A program made the translations under genes and the position numbers. Shown here piece after piece: positions 37,397 through 50,600 of a DNA stretch of 64,000 bases; position 1 is the first letter of the stretch; each line of letters starts with the position of its first letter. Under the pieces are notes generated by a model that made no database searches, was not told where the DNA came from, and saw only the letters and a program-made list of their open reading frames with translations. Source of the DNA: Casuarina equisetifolia (taxonomy: Eukaryota > Streptophyta > Magnoliopsida > Fagales > Casuarinaceae); the NCBI GenBank assembly GCA_028551475.1, contig CM052361.1:15193274-15257273 (forward strand), read 5' to 3'.

Positions 37397-38111
37397 ATGG
37401 GTTTGTTGGCTGGTTTACAAGAGGGTCATGAAAAGGGGGGATCATGGGGTTGCGTTAGGACTTTGATTAGGAGAAAGCAGGTTGATTCTGTTCGCGTCAA
37501 GTCTGGGGGTAATCAGTTGGCCAAGGAGTTGTCTATTCTTCATCTAATTGCAATTGGTAATGTTCTTACTCGTTTCCTCTCTATTCTAATCTTTTTGTTC
37601 GGAGGTTATGTTTTGAATTGCTCTGTTTAGCGTTTTTGTAACGTCGTTGTTTATGGCTTTGGAATTTCATACGTATTTTTTCATCTTTGCGATTTGAAGT
37701 TTTTGTTCTGGACGACCCTGATTTCTTTGCCCGTCTCCTCTCATCATTTTATCTGTCTCTGATACTTTAAAGGGTTATTTTTAAAGATTTAGAAGAGTCC
37801 TGATTCCAAACGAATAAAAATGCGACTGAATTTGTATCAGCTACTCTTCTCGGTGGAGACTCGGGAACGAAAGCTCAATCTTCGTTTTTTTTTTTTGTAA
37901 CTCTTCTACTGAATTCTTTGCTTTATGTGTGGTTTTATAGTTCTTATTTTAAACTGCTTTGCTTTTTCTTTGTCTCCTTAATCGATGGTTACCGCTTTTT
38001 GTGGATCGGCGACTTTAACAGTTTTTGCGCGATTCTGTTATATGCTATAGATTAGAAGCATTGATGTTCGCTTTTGTTTTTATATATTTCTGCATTTTGA
38101 CTAGTTATGTC

Positions 38112-38144
<33 letters not shown>

Positions 38145-41100
38145 ACCCCTCTCTCACCCTTCTCTCAACCTTGAATTTTCAATGACGTAACTTCTGCACT
38201 TTATCCTGTAATTTATTAGGTGTTGGCTCAACAATTGGAGCTGGAGTCTATATTCTTGTGGGAACTGTGGCTAGAGAGCATTCTGGACCGGCCCTTACCA
38301 TTTCCTTTCTAATAGCTGGAATAGCAGCTGCTCTTTCAGCCTTTTGCTATGCAGAGCTTGCTAGTCGTTGTCCATCTGCTGGGAGTGCTTATCACTACTC
38401 ATACATATGTGTTGGAGAGGGGTATTTCTAAAAGCTTCAATCTTTTAATGTTGTGTTTTTAGCAATTGAAGGTTCCTTTCTTGCTTTTCTTGAAAAGTGC
38501 ATGAAATATACATTTCCATCTTTTATTGTTTAAATTTTTTTTAGCAGTCTTGGAACTTTATTTGATAAAATTTAGTTTATGAGAATGGAAATCTTTAATT
38601 GTTACTTCCTGCAATGATGAATGATTTATATACATATACCTTCTCTCAATTAGAATTATGATTTGCCTTCAGTTGGTGATTTGGTACTTTGGACTATTAT
38701 TGTGCACAGTGTTGCTTGGTTGGTTGGCTGGGCCCTGATACTGGAATATACAATAGGTGGTGCAGCTGTTGCCCGCGGCATATCCCCGAATCTGGTGCAT
38801 TAAATTTCTCTATCTTTATTGCGTTTTGTTCTCAACCGGTGGTTGTTTTCATTTAGTTAGGTCATGTAACTTTTTTTCTCAATTTTCACTCAGATGAGAC
38901 CAGTTCATATTGTTTTTATATTTCAGTAATCTTCAGCACAACACATGGTTTAAATTTATCTACTTGTAAAGTAACTTTGTTATACTACACTCCAGTAGGA
39001 ATACCAATAGCCCATGTAGCAAACTTTTCAAGATGCTAGGCAATTGATGGGCATTGGCGATGCATACAGGAAAATTCCTTGAATCATAGGAAAACAATAT
39101 GTGGATAGTGATACTCTTGATATTCCTTTTATTGTAAGGGAAAACTAATGCACAGTGAAATCTCTTTATTAAGATACCTACTCTGTAACTAACTTTGTAC
39201 TATTCAAATTCAAAGATTTGTAGTGCACATCATGAGGTTAATTATTGAGGTTTTTATGGTGTTGAAAATCAAGACACTAAAGCATTTGTGAATTCTTGAA
39301 ATGAAGCTTTCGCAAAATGAATGAGCCCCTACAAGATAACTCTGTTTAGTGTTGTTTTTGATTTATCATTTTGTCCACCATGGAAAGATATCTGGCAGTT
39401 GTTTTTTCTCTAGGTTTGGTCTAACTCCAATGGAATACTTGGTCAATCCAGTATGTCTCTATGGGTAGACAACATAGGATGATGCATCGGTGTTTTCATT
39501 TGCTTTTCTTCCCCCCTTCCTTTCTTTCTCTCTTCTCAAACACCCCCCCCCCCCCCCCCCCCCCACAACCCAAAAACTTTTTGGTATTTCACTTGCTTTT
39601 ATGTTAACAGGGATATACGTTTGTTTCTTTTCTGGATTCTCATTGCAGATTACAAGAGATTGTTCTGCTTAGTTGTTGACAATGAATATTTTTCTCTTTC
39701 TTTTTCTAGGCATTGTTGTTTGGAGGCAGGAATAATTTACCAGCTTTTTTAGCCCGTCAACATATTCCTGGTCTTGATATTGTGGTTGATCCATGTGCAT
39801 CAATTCTGGTATTTATTGTAACTGCTCTATTATGCGCAGGAATCAAGGAGGTATATATGAATTCTGTTCTGATTCTTTTATTGTGTTTTTCCTCCCCCCC
39901 AAAATGTTCCAGCCCTGATTGGATTTTGTTGTCTCTAATTTGAAATCTTAAATTTTGCAGAGCACACGGGCACAAGTTGTTGTCACTACAGCAAACGTAT
40001 GTGCCATGACATTTGTCATAATAGCTGGTAGTTACTTGGGATTCAAGTCCGGATGGGTTGGATATGACCTTCCAACAGGGTATTTCTTCTCCCTGCCTGT
40101 ATATTCACTTTGATATTGTTGATTTCTTAAGTTCTATGCCTCCCTTCCCCCACCCTTTCTCACTTGGTCATTGATATGATAGGTATTTTCCCTTTGGGGT
40201 TGATGGAATGCTTGCTGGTTCTGCGACTGTCTTCTTTGCATACATAGGTTTTGATTCAGTTGCTAGCACTGCAGAGGAGGTAGACATGGTTGCTGTTTTT
40301 GTAATTTTTTTTATTATTTGTAATGAAGTTCAGGAAAGAGTACTATTCAGTGCCAAACAAATTGATGCCAAATCTTAAAAGATGCAGCACTATGTTGGCT
40401 TTCATTATAATTTCTTAGAGGCGTCTTGGATGGTGTTGATGTTTGAGGATTAGGGATTGTTATGTTACCAAAAGATTGTATTTTGAAGAACTTTAATGGC
40501 CTTTTGGAGTAAAAGCTGTGGATTGAAGGATAAAAAGAAAAGAAAACCAATGAAATCAAAACTAGGAAGGAGAAGTTGAATACATTGTCAAAGCTTAAGA
40601 AAGCAGGTAGAATTTTGTTATACTTAATCTCTGAAAATTTTATAGATTAAATGAAAACTGTTATATAGGTTATTCTTAATGGTTTTTAACAAAGACTAGA
40701 GTTTGTGAAGGCCAAAAAGAATGAATCAAAAACAGCACACAGGATCATTAAAACAGTATAGAAGACAAATCCTGATCAGAGAATAAGAGTCATGGGACTC
40801 TGTTACAGCCCATCCAAGAAATTGAGGAACCAGCAGATGATTCCTACTTTTGTAGAACTTACATAAGACAGAACCAGGAGCAGTAGATCTGTAAACAATG
40901 AAGTAAGTTGATTCCACTAGGACTAGCTAATCAAAGGTCCAAGAGAACTCTATCAGCTGAATTCACAAGCTAAAGCTTTAAAATAGGGAACGACCCTGCA
41001 TTGCTGCTTATGATTCTTTACAGCAGGCTGCCTGTGACATTGATCTCAATTTGCCAATGTCTGTGTGATTAGAGAAATGTCATTTCTAATTGATTTTAAT

Positions 41101-44100
41101 TACTTGAGGGGATTTTGAGACATCCAACTTGTCATTGATTCAACAGGTGAAGAATCCTCAAAGAGATTTGCCGCTTGGGATAGGTGCTGCATTGTTTGTT
41201 TGTTGTGCTTTATACATGTTGGTCTCTGTCGTAATTGTTGGTTTAGTACCTTACTATGCAATGGATCCTGACACCCCCATCTCCTCTGCATTTGCGAGTA
41301 ACGGGATGCAATGGGCAGCGTAAGGATGGAATTTTCCTTAAATTTTTCAGTGCATTCAGTTTGTCAATAAAGTTGGTCCAGTAATTGTATGTTGCGGCTT
41401 GAAAATCTAAATTTTTGCCTATGATTGCAGTTACATAATAACTCTTGGAGCCATTACTGCTCTCTGCTCAACATTGATGGGTTCCATTCTTCCTCAGGTA
41501 TATAAAGGGAACCCTACTGATGTCTTCTATGTAGTGTCAGATGTTTGAATTGACCTCTATGCATGACTGGCATTGCTAATTATTTTGCACAATTTGGAAA
41601 TAGTCCACCATTAAGAGTGTTACAACCTGTTTTGCATGAATCACAGGATATTTAATTAAGTTTTTGTCCAGGTTCTGGATTCTTTACATCCTAGATCGCC
41701 AGTACAATTGGTCAAAAACTTGTAATCAGTGGGATAGTTTAGTAAAATTCTGAAAAAACGTTTCTGTTTCAGAAAGATGTTTGGAAGATATTGTGCTAGA
41801 CATGATTACTGTCCGCCATGGATATATGTCGTTCACTGTGTCTTTAGAGCACAAAATGAAAAAGCTTCTGTAAGAAATTGTTGTATGTGGTATCTGTAGA
41901 AGATCATTCATTATATGAGGTTTTAGGGAGAGTTTTTGGAAAAGAAGAAACATAGAAATATTTCTACAAAATAAGAGGAAATCAAAGCTTATCGTTCCAC
42001 ACAAGTGTCAAGCACTGTGGTGGTGATCTGGTTGGGGCAGCCAAGGTCCACCAGATGACCCTCAGAGCCACCGGGGTGTTGCCACCAAACTTTCCTAACG
42101 GCCAGAAGGGTGGCTGCTGTACACGCAGTGAAAGGCTACCATGCCAGATGCTGTTTTTTCTTATCCTTTTTCTCTTAGGCTGGTTTTTGTGTTCTGTTTT
42201 TTGAATAGGAATTTGTGAGAAGCAGTTTCTCTGTTTCTGAAAAGAGTTATGTGGCTTGTGTTGAAAAGTATGCTAGTGGTTAGAAATAAACTCAAAAATT
42301 TGTTGGTTACTGATCAGGCATTTCAACATTTGAGAAGCAAAGAAAGTTTTAGAATTATTGCCAGCAGTTTCTTGTGATTAAAGTATGCAACATGACATGT
42401 TTAGAGATATACCTACATGCTAGACGTGATTACTTTCAGCCATGGATTTGTCTTTCCTCCTACTTGCTGAGATATGTCTTTCATTCTGTGTTTTGCAGCC
42501 ACGGATTCTGATGGCTATGGCTAGAGATGGATTGTTGCCAAAATTTTTCTCAGAGGTTAACAAACACACCCAAGTTCCTCTGAAGAGCACTATAGTGACT
42601 GGGATTGGTTCGGCTATCTTGGCTTTCTTTATGGATGTTTCACAGCTGGCCGGGATGGTGAGTTTAACTTTGCAGAAACTAGATTTGCATGGTGGGGTTA
42701 ATGACTTGTTATACAAAATAAATAAATACATATAAATATCTATAATGTATGTATGTGCATGCATATTTACAATATCAGTGTGTGTGTGTGTATAGTATTT
42801 ATATACAATCCGAAAAGGTGGTCTCTTTCACGTGTGGAAAAAAAAAATATTATATTTCGTGAGCCACAAATGTTTAGTTGTACACTAGGACTATATCCAT
42901 GTTATTGTTTAGATTCCAAGATTGAATGACCTAATACGTGCCTGATGTGAGGTTCAATGCATATCTTATAACACCAATACAAAATATAACCTATACACTT
43001 TGGAGTTCTCAATCGCCCCTATCCTAAACCATAGGTAGTCTTCCAGGCCATTGGTGATGCAATGGTCTTCAGTTACATTCTTTTTTACCAGTTTGGTTCC
43101 AATATCATTAATCATGATCTATGCTGGTAGTAAACTACATCTGCATTATGCTTTAAAAATACTATTTGTAGTTAAAGCTTCCTGAAAATGACTTAGACCA
43201 CCTAGATCAATTTAAAACAACCAGAACTTCCAGATGTTGCACTGATGCTTTAGTGTGCAATGCCCAAATACAGCTTGGGATATTGCAGTCCTCTTTGCCT
43301 TCGTTAACAAGGCATAAAGTACAGCATCTTTTGGAATGTTGCGGCCCCATTGACTGGATTTGCCAGGCTCCTGCAATTAGTGGAAGAATGGAAATTTAGA
43401 ACTTCTTACCGTTCTAAAGCCTGATACTGATGTTTCTATACCCTGTTCAGTTGTTGATAGGTGTCTTTTACATGCAGGTCAGTGTGGGAACACTTCTTGC
43501 ATTTACCATGGTAGCCATATCTGTCCTGATACTCAGATATGTACCGCCAGATGTGGTGCCACTGCCCTCATCTCTTCGGGAGTCAATTGATTCAGTGTCG
43601 TTGCAATATGGCAAGAGTACCCAAGATATTGATGGAGAGAACTCTAAGGGCAATGTCAGCTCTTCTAAGGATAGCGTTGAACCTTTACTCAGCAAAGAAG
43701 ATGCACCGACTAATTTTCCTCTTATTGCCAAAAATCTGTTTCTAGGCAATTGTATGTTACCTGCTCTCAGTTCTTACTTCAACACTCTCCGTCATATGCA
43801 CACCATGCATCTTTTCAGTTAGCTGATGCCCTGTTCGTCCCTGTATCAGTCCTTGGCATCTGTGTTATGGAGCCAAGCTGAAATTCTTTTTGCCCTGAAC
43901 ACAATATTTTGAAGTACGAATATTCATGCATTTGTTTTTATTTAGACAAATAGGCTCACTTTCTGTTAGATTAGTGGGAATTTTTGCAACTGCAGGGTAA
44001 TTAATATCTTGAAGACATTCGCTTGCTTCTGGAAGCTATATTTCTTGTTCCTTATAACAAATATGATTATTAAAATCTCCAATGTGATCATTACCTCATC

Positions 44101-46460
44101 TACATGGCTTACTGCAATTGATTTTTACTGACTGAATAGGAGACACTTGACATTTATTAAATTACACTTGGGAGACTGGGTGAAACTGACCAGTGGGCAC
44201 ATTTTTGTAGCGTAGAACCCACAACATTTCCTTACTTTTTGTCATTAGAAGCAGCTACAGTGCTTATTTTTCTCCCATTCATCAATTGTTGCAGATGTAT
44301 TAAATGAGGAAAACAGGCGAAAAGTTGCTGGTTGGACTATAATGTTGACGTGTATTGGGATTTTCCTCCTTACTTATGCGGCTTCAAATTTGGGTCTTCC
44401 CAGGTGGGTCTAGCTGCAGATTATTGTCTTATTAGTACATAAGGTGCATTTTGGAAGATATTTGTGGCCTTGGAATCAATTCCTTGATGCTTCCTGTGGA
44501 TCTGAATTTGGTATAAAAATGATTTTTAATTATTTGTGAAGATAATAATTTTTGTACTAGATGCTTAAGCTCTTGGGCCTCAACGCCTCTCAGATAAAGC
44601 CATGAAATTTTTAAATCATGGGAAGGTTTGGGATTTTATTACATAATTCTCCTAGTTCATGGGTCGATGTTAAGTATCCAAAAAATTTAAATTTGTAGGA
44701 AACGGTAAATTTAATCAATTACAATGGAAGTTCTCCTACTCATTTTTTGGTTTTTCTTTTTTTTGTTTTTTGGGGGGGGGGGTGTTGAGTCGAAAGAAAT
44801 AATTTACTACTGTAACAATAGCAGGTCTCTTCCCTATATCCATCCAATGGTCTGAGTTTTCTTTTTCTTTTTTTCTTTATAGTAACTTACAGAGTTATTT
44901 ACTTGAATCCCAGCTATCTTCGATTCACATCATGTGGAATTGGGGGTACCCTTCTTCTGTCCGGACTGGTTGTTCTGACCTGTATAGATCAGGATGATGC
45001 ACGGCACAGCTTTGGGCATACAGGAGGTAACTTCACCATTGCAACACGTGCAGTTGATTACTTGACTAAGTTAATCTAAAAGATATCGTAACATTTCAAA
45101 ATGTTTTTTACATGGAGGTTTAATGAAAAATGGCTATGGTTGTACTTGGTCTTGAAAACATGATATCAAGATATTTTATCTTATTGTATTTCATTATATT
45201 TTGAAGTAGCCATCCAGGTAGAGGTTGAAGATCTCTAGAAGAAATTTTGAAGTATCTACCTGTACCTAGGATATTCTCTTATTCCATCTATAGATGACAT
45301 TTTCTGATACTTATGACTTCTCCAGGACTGCTAGACATTTATCCTAAAAATAGGAGTTAATAGGAGAAACTGAAGAACTTAGTTCGAGTTCTGTGAGGGA
45401 TGTTGTGCGAATTCAGAACTACGTATTGGGATGCATATTGGTTCAGGCTTTGAAGCAAGGCCTATTCCCGGATGCAGAGTCTTATACCAAATCTAATTTG
45501 TCTGATTTTCTTTACTATTGATTACCTAGCATGTACGTGAGGCTGATATGTCAATCTCTTGTAACTTGTACCAAATGTGAAATGTTGTTTAATTATTTAT
45601 TATTTCTAGCTTAACTAAGTTCCTACAATAAGCATATAACTTGATATAGGGCATTTCTACATTTTTAACATTACTTGGGGATGATATTATGATCTCTTTT
45701 CAGGTTTTATTTGCCCATTGGTGCCGCTGCTTCCTATTACCTGCATTCTCATCAATGTCTACCTTCTCATTAATCTTGGGTGAGTAGCTGGTCAAATTAT
45801 CCGCTATTTACAAATAATTAACACCATTAACTTCTCTTTTAGTTGGTTTTCTCTATCATGGATTTGTTTTTACTTGTTGGGAAAAAGTTGAATTCATCCT
45901 GGAACTGTTTTAAAGAATTTGTTGGTAGTAAAATGAACAAAACTAAGGAAAGTGGATTCATTTTTTCCTGATAGACAAGCAACTTCCGAGTGACTAATTT
46001 TTCTCCTAGTCTAGCATATCTCACAACATCGTGGATGTCGTTTCTTTTCTAAAAGATATATTTTAATTCATTCATTAATCAGTTGTACGAGGAAAAGTGT
46101 CAGTGTTTAAGAGCTATATCGCATTTGAATAAGTGGAAAACAAATAAACAAAGAAAAGCGATGTGGAATTGTGTTTGGTTTCCTTTGATTGAAGTTTCCA
46201 GAACTTTAAGCAACTCTATGCCATTTGATTGCTGTAAAATCTATTTGTTTCTAACATTCATTATGATAAACCCCTTACACTTGTTGTGATGTATTCTTTG
46301 CAGAGCCGCAACTTGGGCACGTGTTTCTGTGTGGTTGATAATAGGAGTGCTTGTTTATGCGATTTATGGGAGAAGAAACAGCTCGTTGCGGGACGCAATC
46401 TACGTGCCAACAGCTCATGCTGAAGAAATCTATCGAAGGCCCGTGAGCAATTTGGTTTAA
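37397..46460 (+). CDS. CAT: Cationic amino acid transporter, CAT2/3/4 clade (second of two copies)
   Basis: Fourteen exons: 37397-37556, 38220-38421, 38710-38794, 39710-39850, 39961-40079, 40183-40279, 41147-41319, 41431-41497, 42499-42657, 43478-43751, 44295-44403, 44914-45026, 45704-45779, 46304-46460, giving 643 aa, all GT-AG. Exons 2-9 and 11-14 have exactly the same lengths and phases as in the copy at 9397; only exons 1 and 10 differ. The permease signatures are kept: [75 protein letters not shown] and HSFGHTGG. The longer exon 10 loop is acidic/serine-rich and holds [15 protein letters not shown] 37397 was chosen over an in-frame ATG at 37355 because the extra 14 residues (MNCCLSWVRIVISK) do not fit the family. 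Role: amino acid transport, probably at vacuole or plasma membrane. Likely a local duplicate of the first copy. Confidence 0.95.
38111..38166 (+). repeat. (CT)n microsatellite in CAT copy 2, intron 1
   Basis: Pure CT repeats from about 38111, then imperfect ctctcaccc units. It lies about 50 bp upstream of the exon 2 acceptor and could act as an extended pyrimidine tract. Confidence 0.9.
39543..39564 (+). repeat. C22 homopolymer in CAT copy 2, intron 3
   Basis: Twenty-two consecutive C. Such a run is unstable in sequencing, so its length is uncertain. It lies about 145 bp before exon 4. Confidence 0.9.
42010..42152. other. GC-rich island in CAT copy 2, intron 8
   Basis: A sharply bounded GC-rich patch (from caagcactgtggtggtgatc to gtacacgcagtgaaaggcta) in an AT-rich intron. 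It holds a short inverted repeat (gatctggt and accagatg). On the minus strand about 40 codons are open. It looks like an inserted fragment of a gene or mobile element; the source was not recognised. Confidence 0.4.
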
Positions 46461-47649
46461 CCACTGTATAACAAAAGGAATTCTCAGTCCTTGTATGGGC
46501 TGCTATGTTCCATGTTGTACCATAGCAAACTTCGTTCATAGGCGTCTATTCCTTCTCATTCTTCATTGTCTGTAAAATTATCGTGGTGCAGTCTTTTGTT
46601 TGTATCATAGGGCTTGTTCAGACACTGTAAATAGTTTGAGTTTGAAATCCCTTTTCGATATAAACCGCTCAGTGAACATGCCCTTTTGGGGTAAAGCATT
46701 TCTGTTTGGGTAGTAGACATATATCCCGCAATTAGGTATCATCAAGTTACTATAAATGTTTATTCATTACTTTTGGCAAATGACGTTCACAAGTTCAATA
46801 CAAGCAATTCAGAAGTTATATTTAGGATATTTTAACATTGTTTAGTTAACATCAAAAATCAATTTTAACAGTTTTGCTAATATTTGCAGATATGTATAAA
46901 CTCTTATCTTATGAAAATATGCTCATATTAGTTGTATGTAACATATAATTAGGTTTATAAGTCACTTAAGATAACGTAATTATGGATGTAGTTAATCACC
47001 ATAAGATATGCTAAGAATGAATAGTGTTTGTCCCTGGTGTGATCAAATGAGGTAGAAATTCAAACAAATTAAAATAAAAGATATACTCTGACCTTTTTTT
47101 TTTCAAATTATTTATTCATTTACTTACCCATACATCCAAATCCATACACTTGCCGAAATTGGGACTAAACGATCCGAGGCTAGTAAATAATGGGAATGTG
47201 ATCCTTCCTACCAGAGATTGACAATTATATAAAGTTCATTTCTAAAGGTGTGGGCTAATTTTTTCTCCTTTTATTTTCATAATTATTATAAAATGTGATT
47301 AATAAATTTAATGTTATTAAAGATTGTATATATATAAATTATATAACAGTAAATTTAATTATTTCTTAAGTTTTGTTAACTTTAATCCATGTTGGACTGA
47401 GGACAGAGCCCTCACTGTATGTGAAAAACTACATACGAAGATCGTATTCGTTCCTCCTCCATTTATAAAATACGGATGACTTCTCACGTGCGGCTCATTT
47501 GGCCAGTAAGAGGAACTCAAACTCCCATATCCTCTGCGAATTAAATCCCCGCCATTGACATCCTCTTCTCCGCTGCCTATCTTCTGTTGGGAGGGTTTTT
47601 CCTTCTTCCTCTCGTTTCTTGCTTCGGTTCTGCTGAGAGTTACTCGAAG
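46461..47649 (+). promoter_or_regulatory. Intergenic region: CAT copy 2 3'UTR and promoter/5'UTR of the valyl-tRNA synthetase gene
   Basis: The first 250 bp fit a 3'UTR. AT-rich DNA follows to about 47400, then a GC/CT-richer leader (47440-47649) with cttctcacgtgcggctc, containing a G-box-like CACGTG at about 47485. No gene was seen. Confidence 0.4.
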
Positions 47650-50600
47650 ATGATAATTCCAACTGTGCTTTCCTCTGGTCCCTTCCTGTTGTCTCCATGC
47701 TTCTCTACTTATGGCAGACTTAATCCTCTTCTCTTCTCCAAACGGCGTTCCTGCCTACCTCCTTATTTTTTCAGACGCAGGCCTTTCTTCGCAGGTACCT
47801 AAAGTGGAATAAGTAATGAGAAAATCATGAAACTGGGGAGGGAAAAGGAAACAATTGAGTTCTTTCTCCATGTCTTAACATTACTAAATTTTTCATCGCT
47901 GCCAGTGCTGAACTGTGACTGATGAAAAGTAAAGTTTTAAGTCCTTCATTTGCTACCTCCGCTTCTATCCTTGGTTTCCTGTAGTCCTTTCTTCTTTTGA
48001 TTCTTATTTGATGGTTGATTGGACCTTTGTAGCCAATGCCTTCGTTTTTTTACAAACTTTTTTGTTAACGCTAACCTTGGAGAGCCTTCTGTATCATGTC
48101 TTTTTTCAAATATCGTTTCAGTTGCTCCGGCAGAGAATGGTGTGTTTACTTCTCCAGACATAGCGAAGTCGTTCGATTTCGCTTCTGAGGAACGGATATA
48201 CAATTGGTAACCTATTTTTCATGAACCTTTGCTAATATACGTGCTTGAACCAGAGCGATTGCTTTTGCTAATTCTATTGATTTTACTCTGGTTGCTTTTC
48301 TTTCAGTATTTGTTTCTGGATTTAGCTGATGAATAGATGTTCCGAGTATGTGAGGTTGAATTCTTACTGTCGAACTGTCATGTAATACGCGTTTTACTTA
48401 TATGTACTCGTGCAATATTACTCAGAAGTATTTCACACCGTTCTCACTTTATTGCTTTTTGAAAGAAATGCTGATTGTTATTGGATATACTGTTGTTGTA
48501 TACTAGTTGTATTCTTTAGCACCTTTATTCCTAGGACTTGATTTCATGTTTGGTGATTCTGTGAGTATTGAGATAGAGCTACCCTACGAACCTTGAACTT
48601 TTCCATAAATCTTTGTGATTTGTCATTTCAATTGCATCCTTTGAGATATCAGTATTTACTCTTGCGCCTCATTTTTTTTGTGATGGAGATACCATTTAGC
48701 CTTATGGAATGGAGTAAATAAAACCTATATTTGAATATTATTGCCAAATTTTCGGTTGTGTATTCAAGTTGTTTAGATTGATCAGATGCTGGCAGACATA
48801 AGTGTTCTATAGTATGTATAGTTTTTAAGACCCTTTAAACTGTCCCACAAAACATAGCCTTATCAGCGTTTGTTGTCTTTTCACTATACTATTATCAGTT
48901 ATAACACGTAGGTAACTTTGCCAAACTGCATTTTTAACTCCGCTTGTCTTTGGTTATCCCATCATTCAACATAACTTTGCCTCTTATGATATTATCTCAT
49001 TATCCAAGAAGTAGAGCTCCTTGCACTTTTTAACATTTGCTGAACTTAGAAAAATCTAGTCCTTTGATGTATCCTTTGTTCTGTTTTTGGTTGTTTCAAG
49101 CAATTCATTGGAAACCAAAAGCAAGGATGTGTCAATGGCTTTGTTTTGGCAAATTATAAAGGCGTGGATGACTTTTGCATACTCAAAGAGTACAAAATTG
49201 ACATGAAGGAAATTATGCATAGTTTGCCTTAATTTTATCTTGCTTTTGGGGAGCTTGATAGATCCCATGGGTGAATTGACTTTCATGAATAAGTTATGCA
49301 TGGACAGATTAGTCTATTCATTCACAATGGTATGGCCTCTGACAGAAGCTTGCAAGTTTCGAGTGTTTATAACTATTGACGGCAGTAGCATACATGGATA
49401 AGGGTAGCTGTTATTTTAGTGCTGTATAATAGCATTACAGTGCAGGCGTAATATGGTTGTTGCTTATTTTTTCACTTCCATACCTGCAATTGTATCTGTA
49501 CTTGTATATGTCCATTTAATCTCTCTCTCCTTCTCTCTCTCTTTTCCATTTTTCATAGTTCATTAGTCAGTTTAGTGTGTATATGTTGGACTTTTTTTTG
49601 GTTTAGTTAAACTACCTTGCATCCTACCCTGACTTCTGTAGGGTTTTTTGGTTTAGATGTTGCTTAAGTTCAGTTTTGATTGCATCTTTACATTTCCTAA
49701 TAGTGTCTAACTGGTTCTTGAAGTGTTTAGTAAGACATTTTCATTTATATCTATTGTTATTATGTTATATTGACTGTAATTTTTGGATCGTAGGTGGGAG
49801 TCTAAAGGGTATTTTAGGCCAAACTTTGAGCGAGGAAGTGATCCATTTGTGATTTCAATGCCACCTCCTAATGTTACTGGTTCTCTGCACATGGGGCATG
49901 CAATGTTTGTGACTCTTGAGGTTCTCAAATTCCTTTTGAGTTCTTGATTTGTTTATTTTGATATTGTTGATTTACCTGCCATTTCATTTGTGTTCAGAAA
50001 AATGTTGATTTCACCCAGCCATTCTAACTGCAATATGTTATAGTTTCCTGAATAAAGGGTTACACTTGCATGCAAGACACTTGATTGTACACACATTATA
50101 ACGCAATGTTCATTCTTGGACTGCAAGTCACTAACACTTTTCTATAGATTGAGATTTGTGATGTAGTTGGCTACTGTTACCATGGTGCACATGTCTGGTT
50201 GTGTTGTTAAGATATTTTTCTATTACAAACATGTGCATACATACATAAACAGGTTCTTATGTGAATTTATACATACAGATATGTTTATACACTTTCCTTT
50301 CATGGTTGATGTAGAGGGACAAAAGATGAGGGCATCCATGCTCTGTATTGCATTTAGTTATCTTCAAAAAGAAAAAGAAAAAGAAATGCATTAAATTTGA
50401 GATGTGTTGGTACTAGTGTATGATCTACATAAGCCCAATTAACTTTTACATTGAATACAGTAACAGGGAAAGGGTGTGGCAGTATCTAGTAACCTATGAG
50501 TTGCACAATATTGTGAACTGTTGGGAAAGTGATGTTGTTATTATGAGGTGCTGCATTATCATTGTATTTGACCCCTTTTCATATCCCACCAAGTCTAGTG

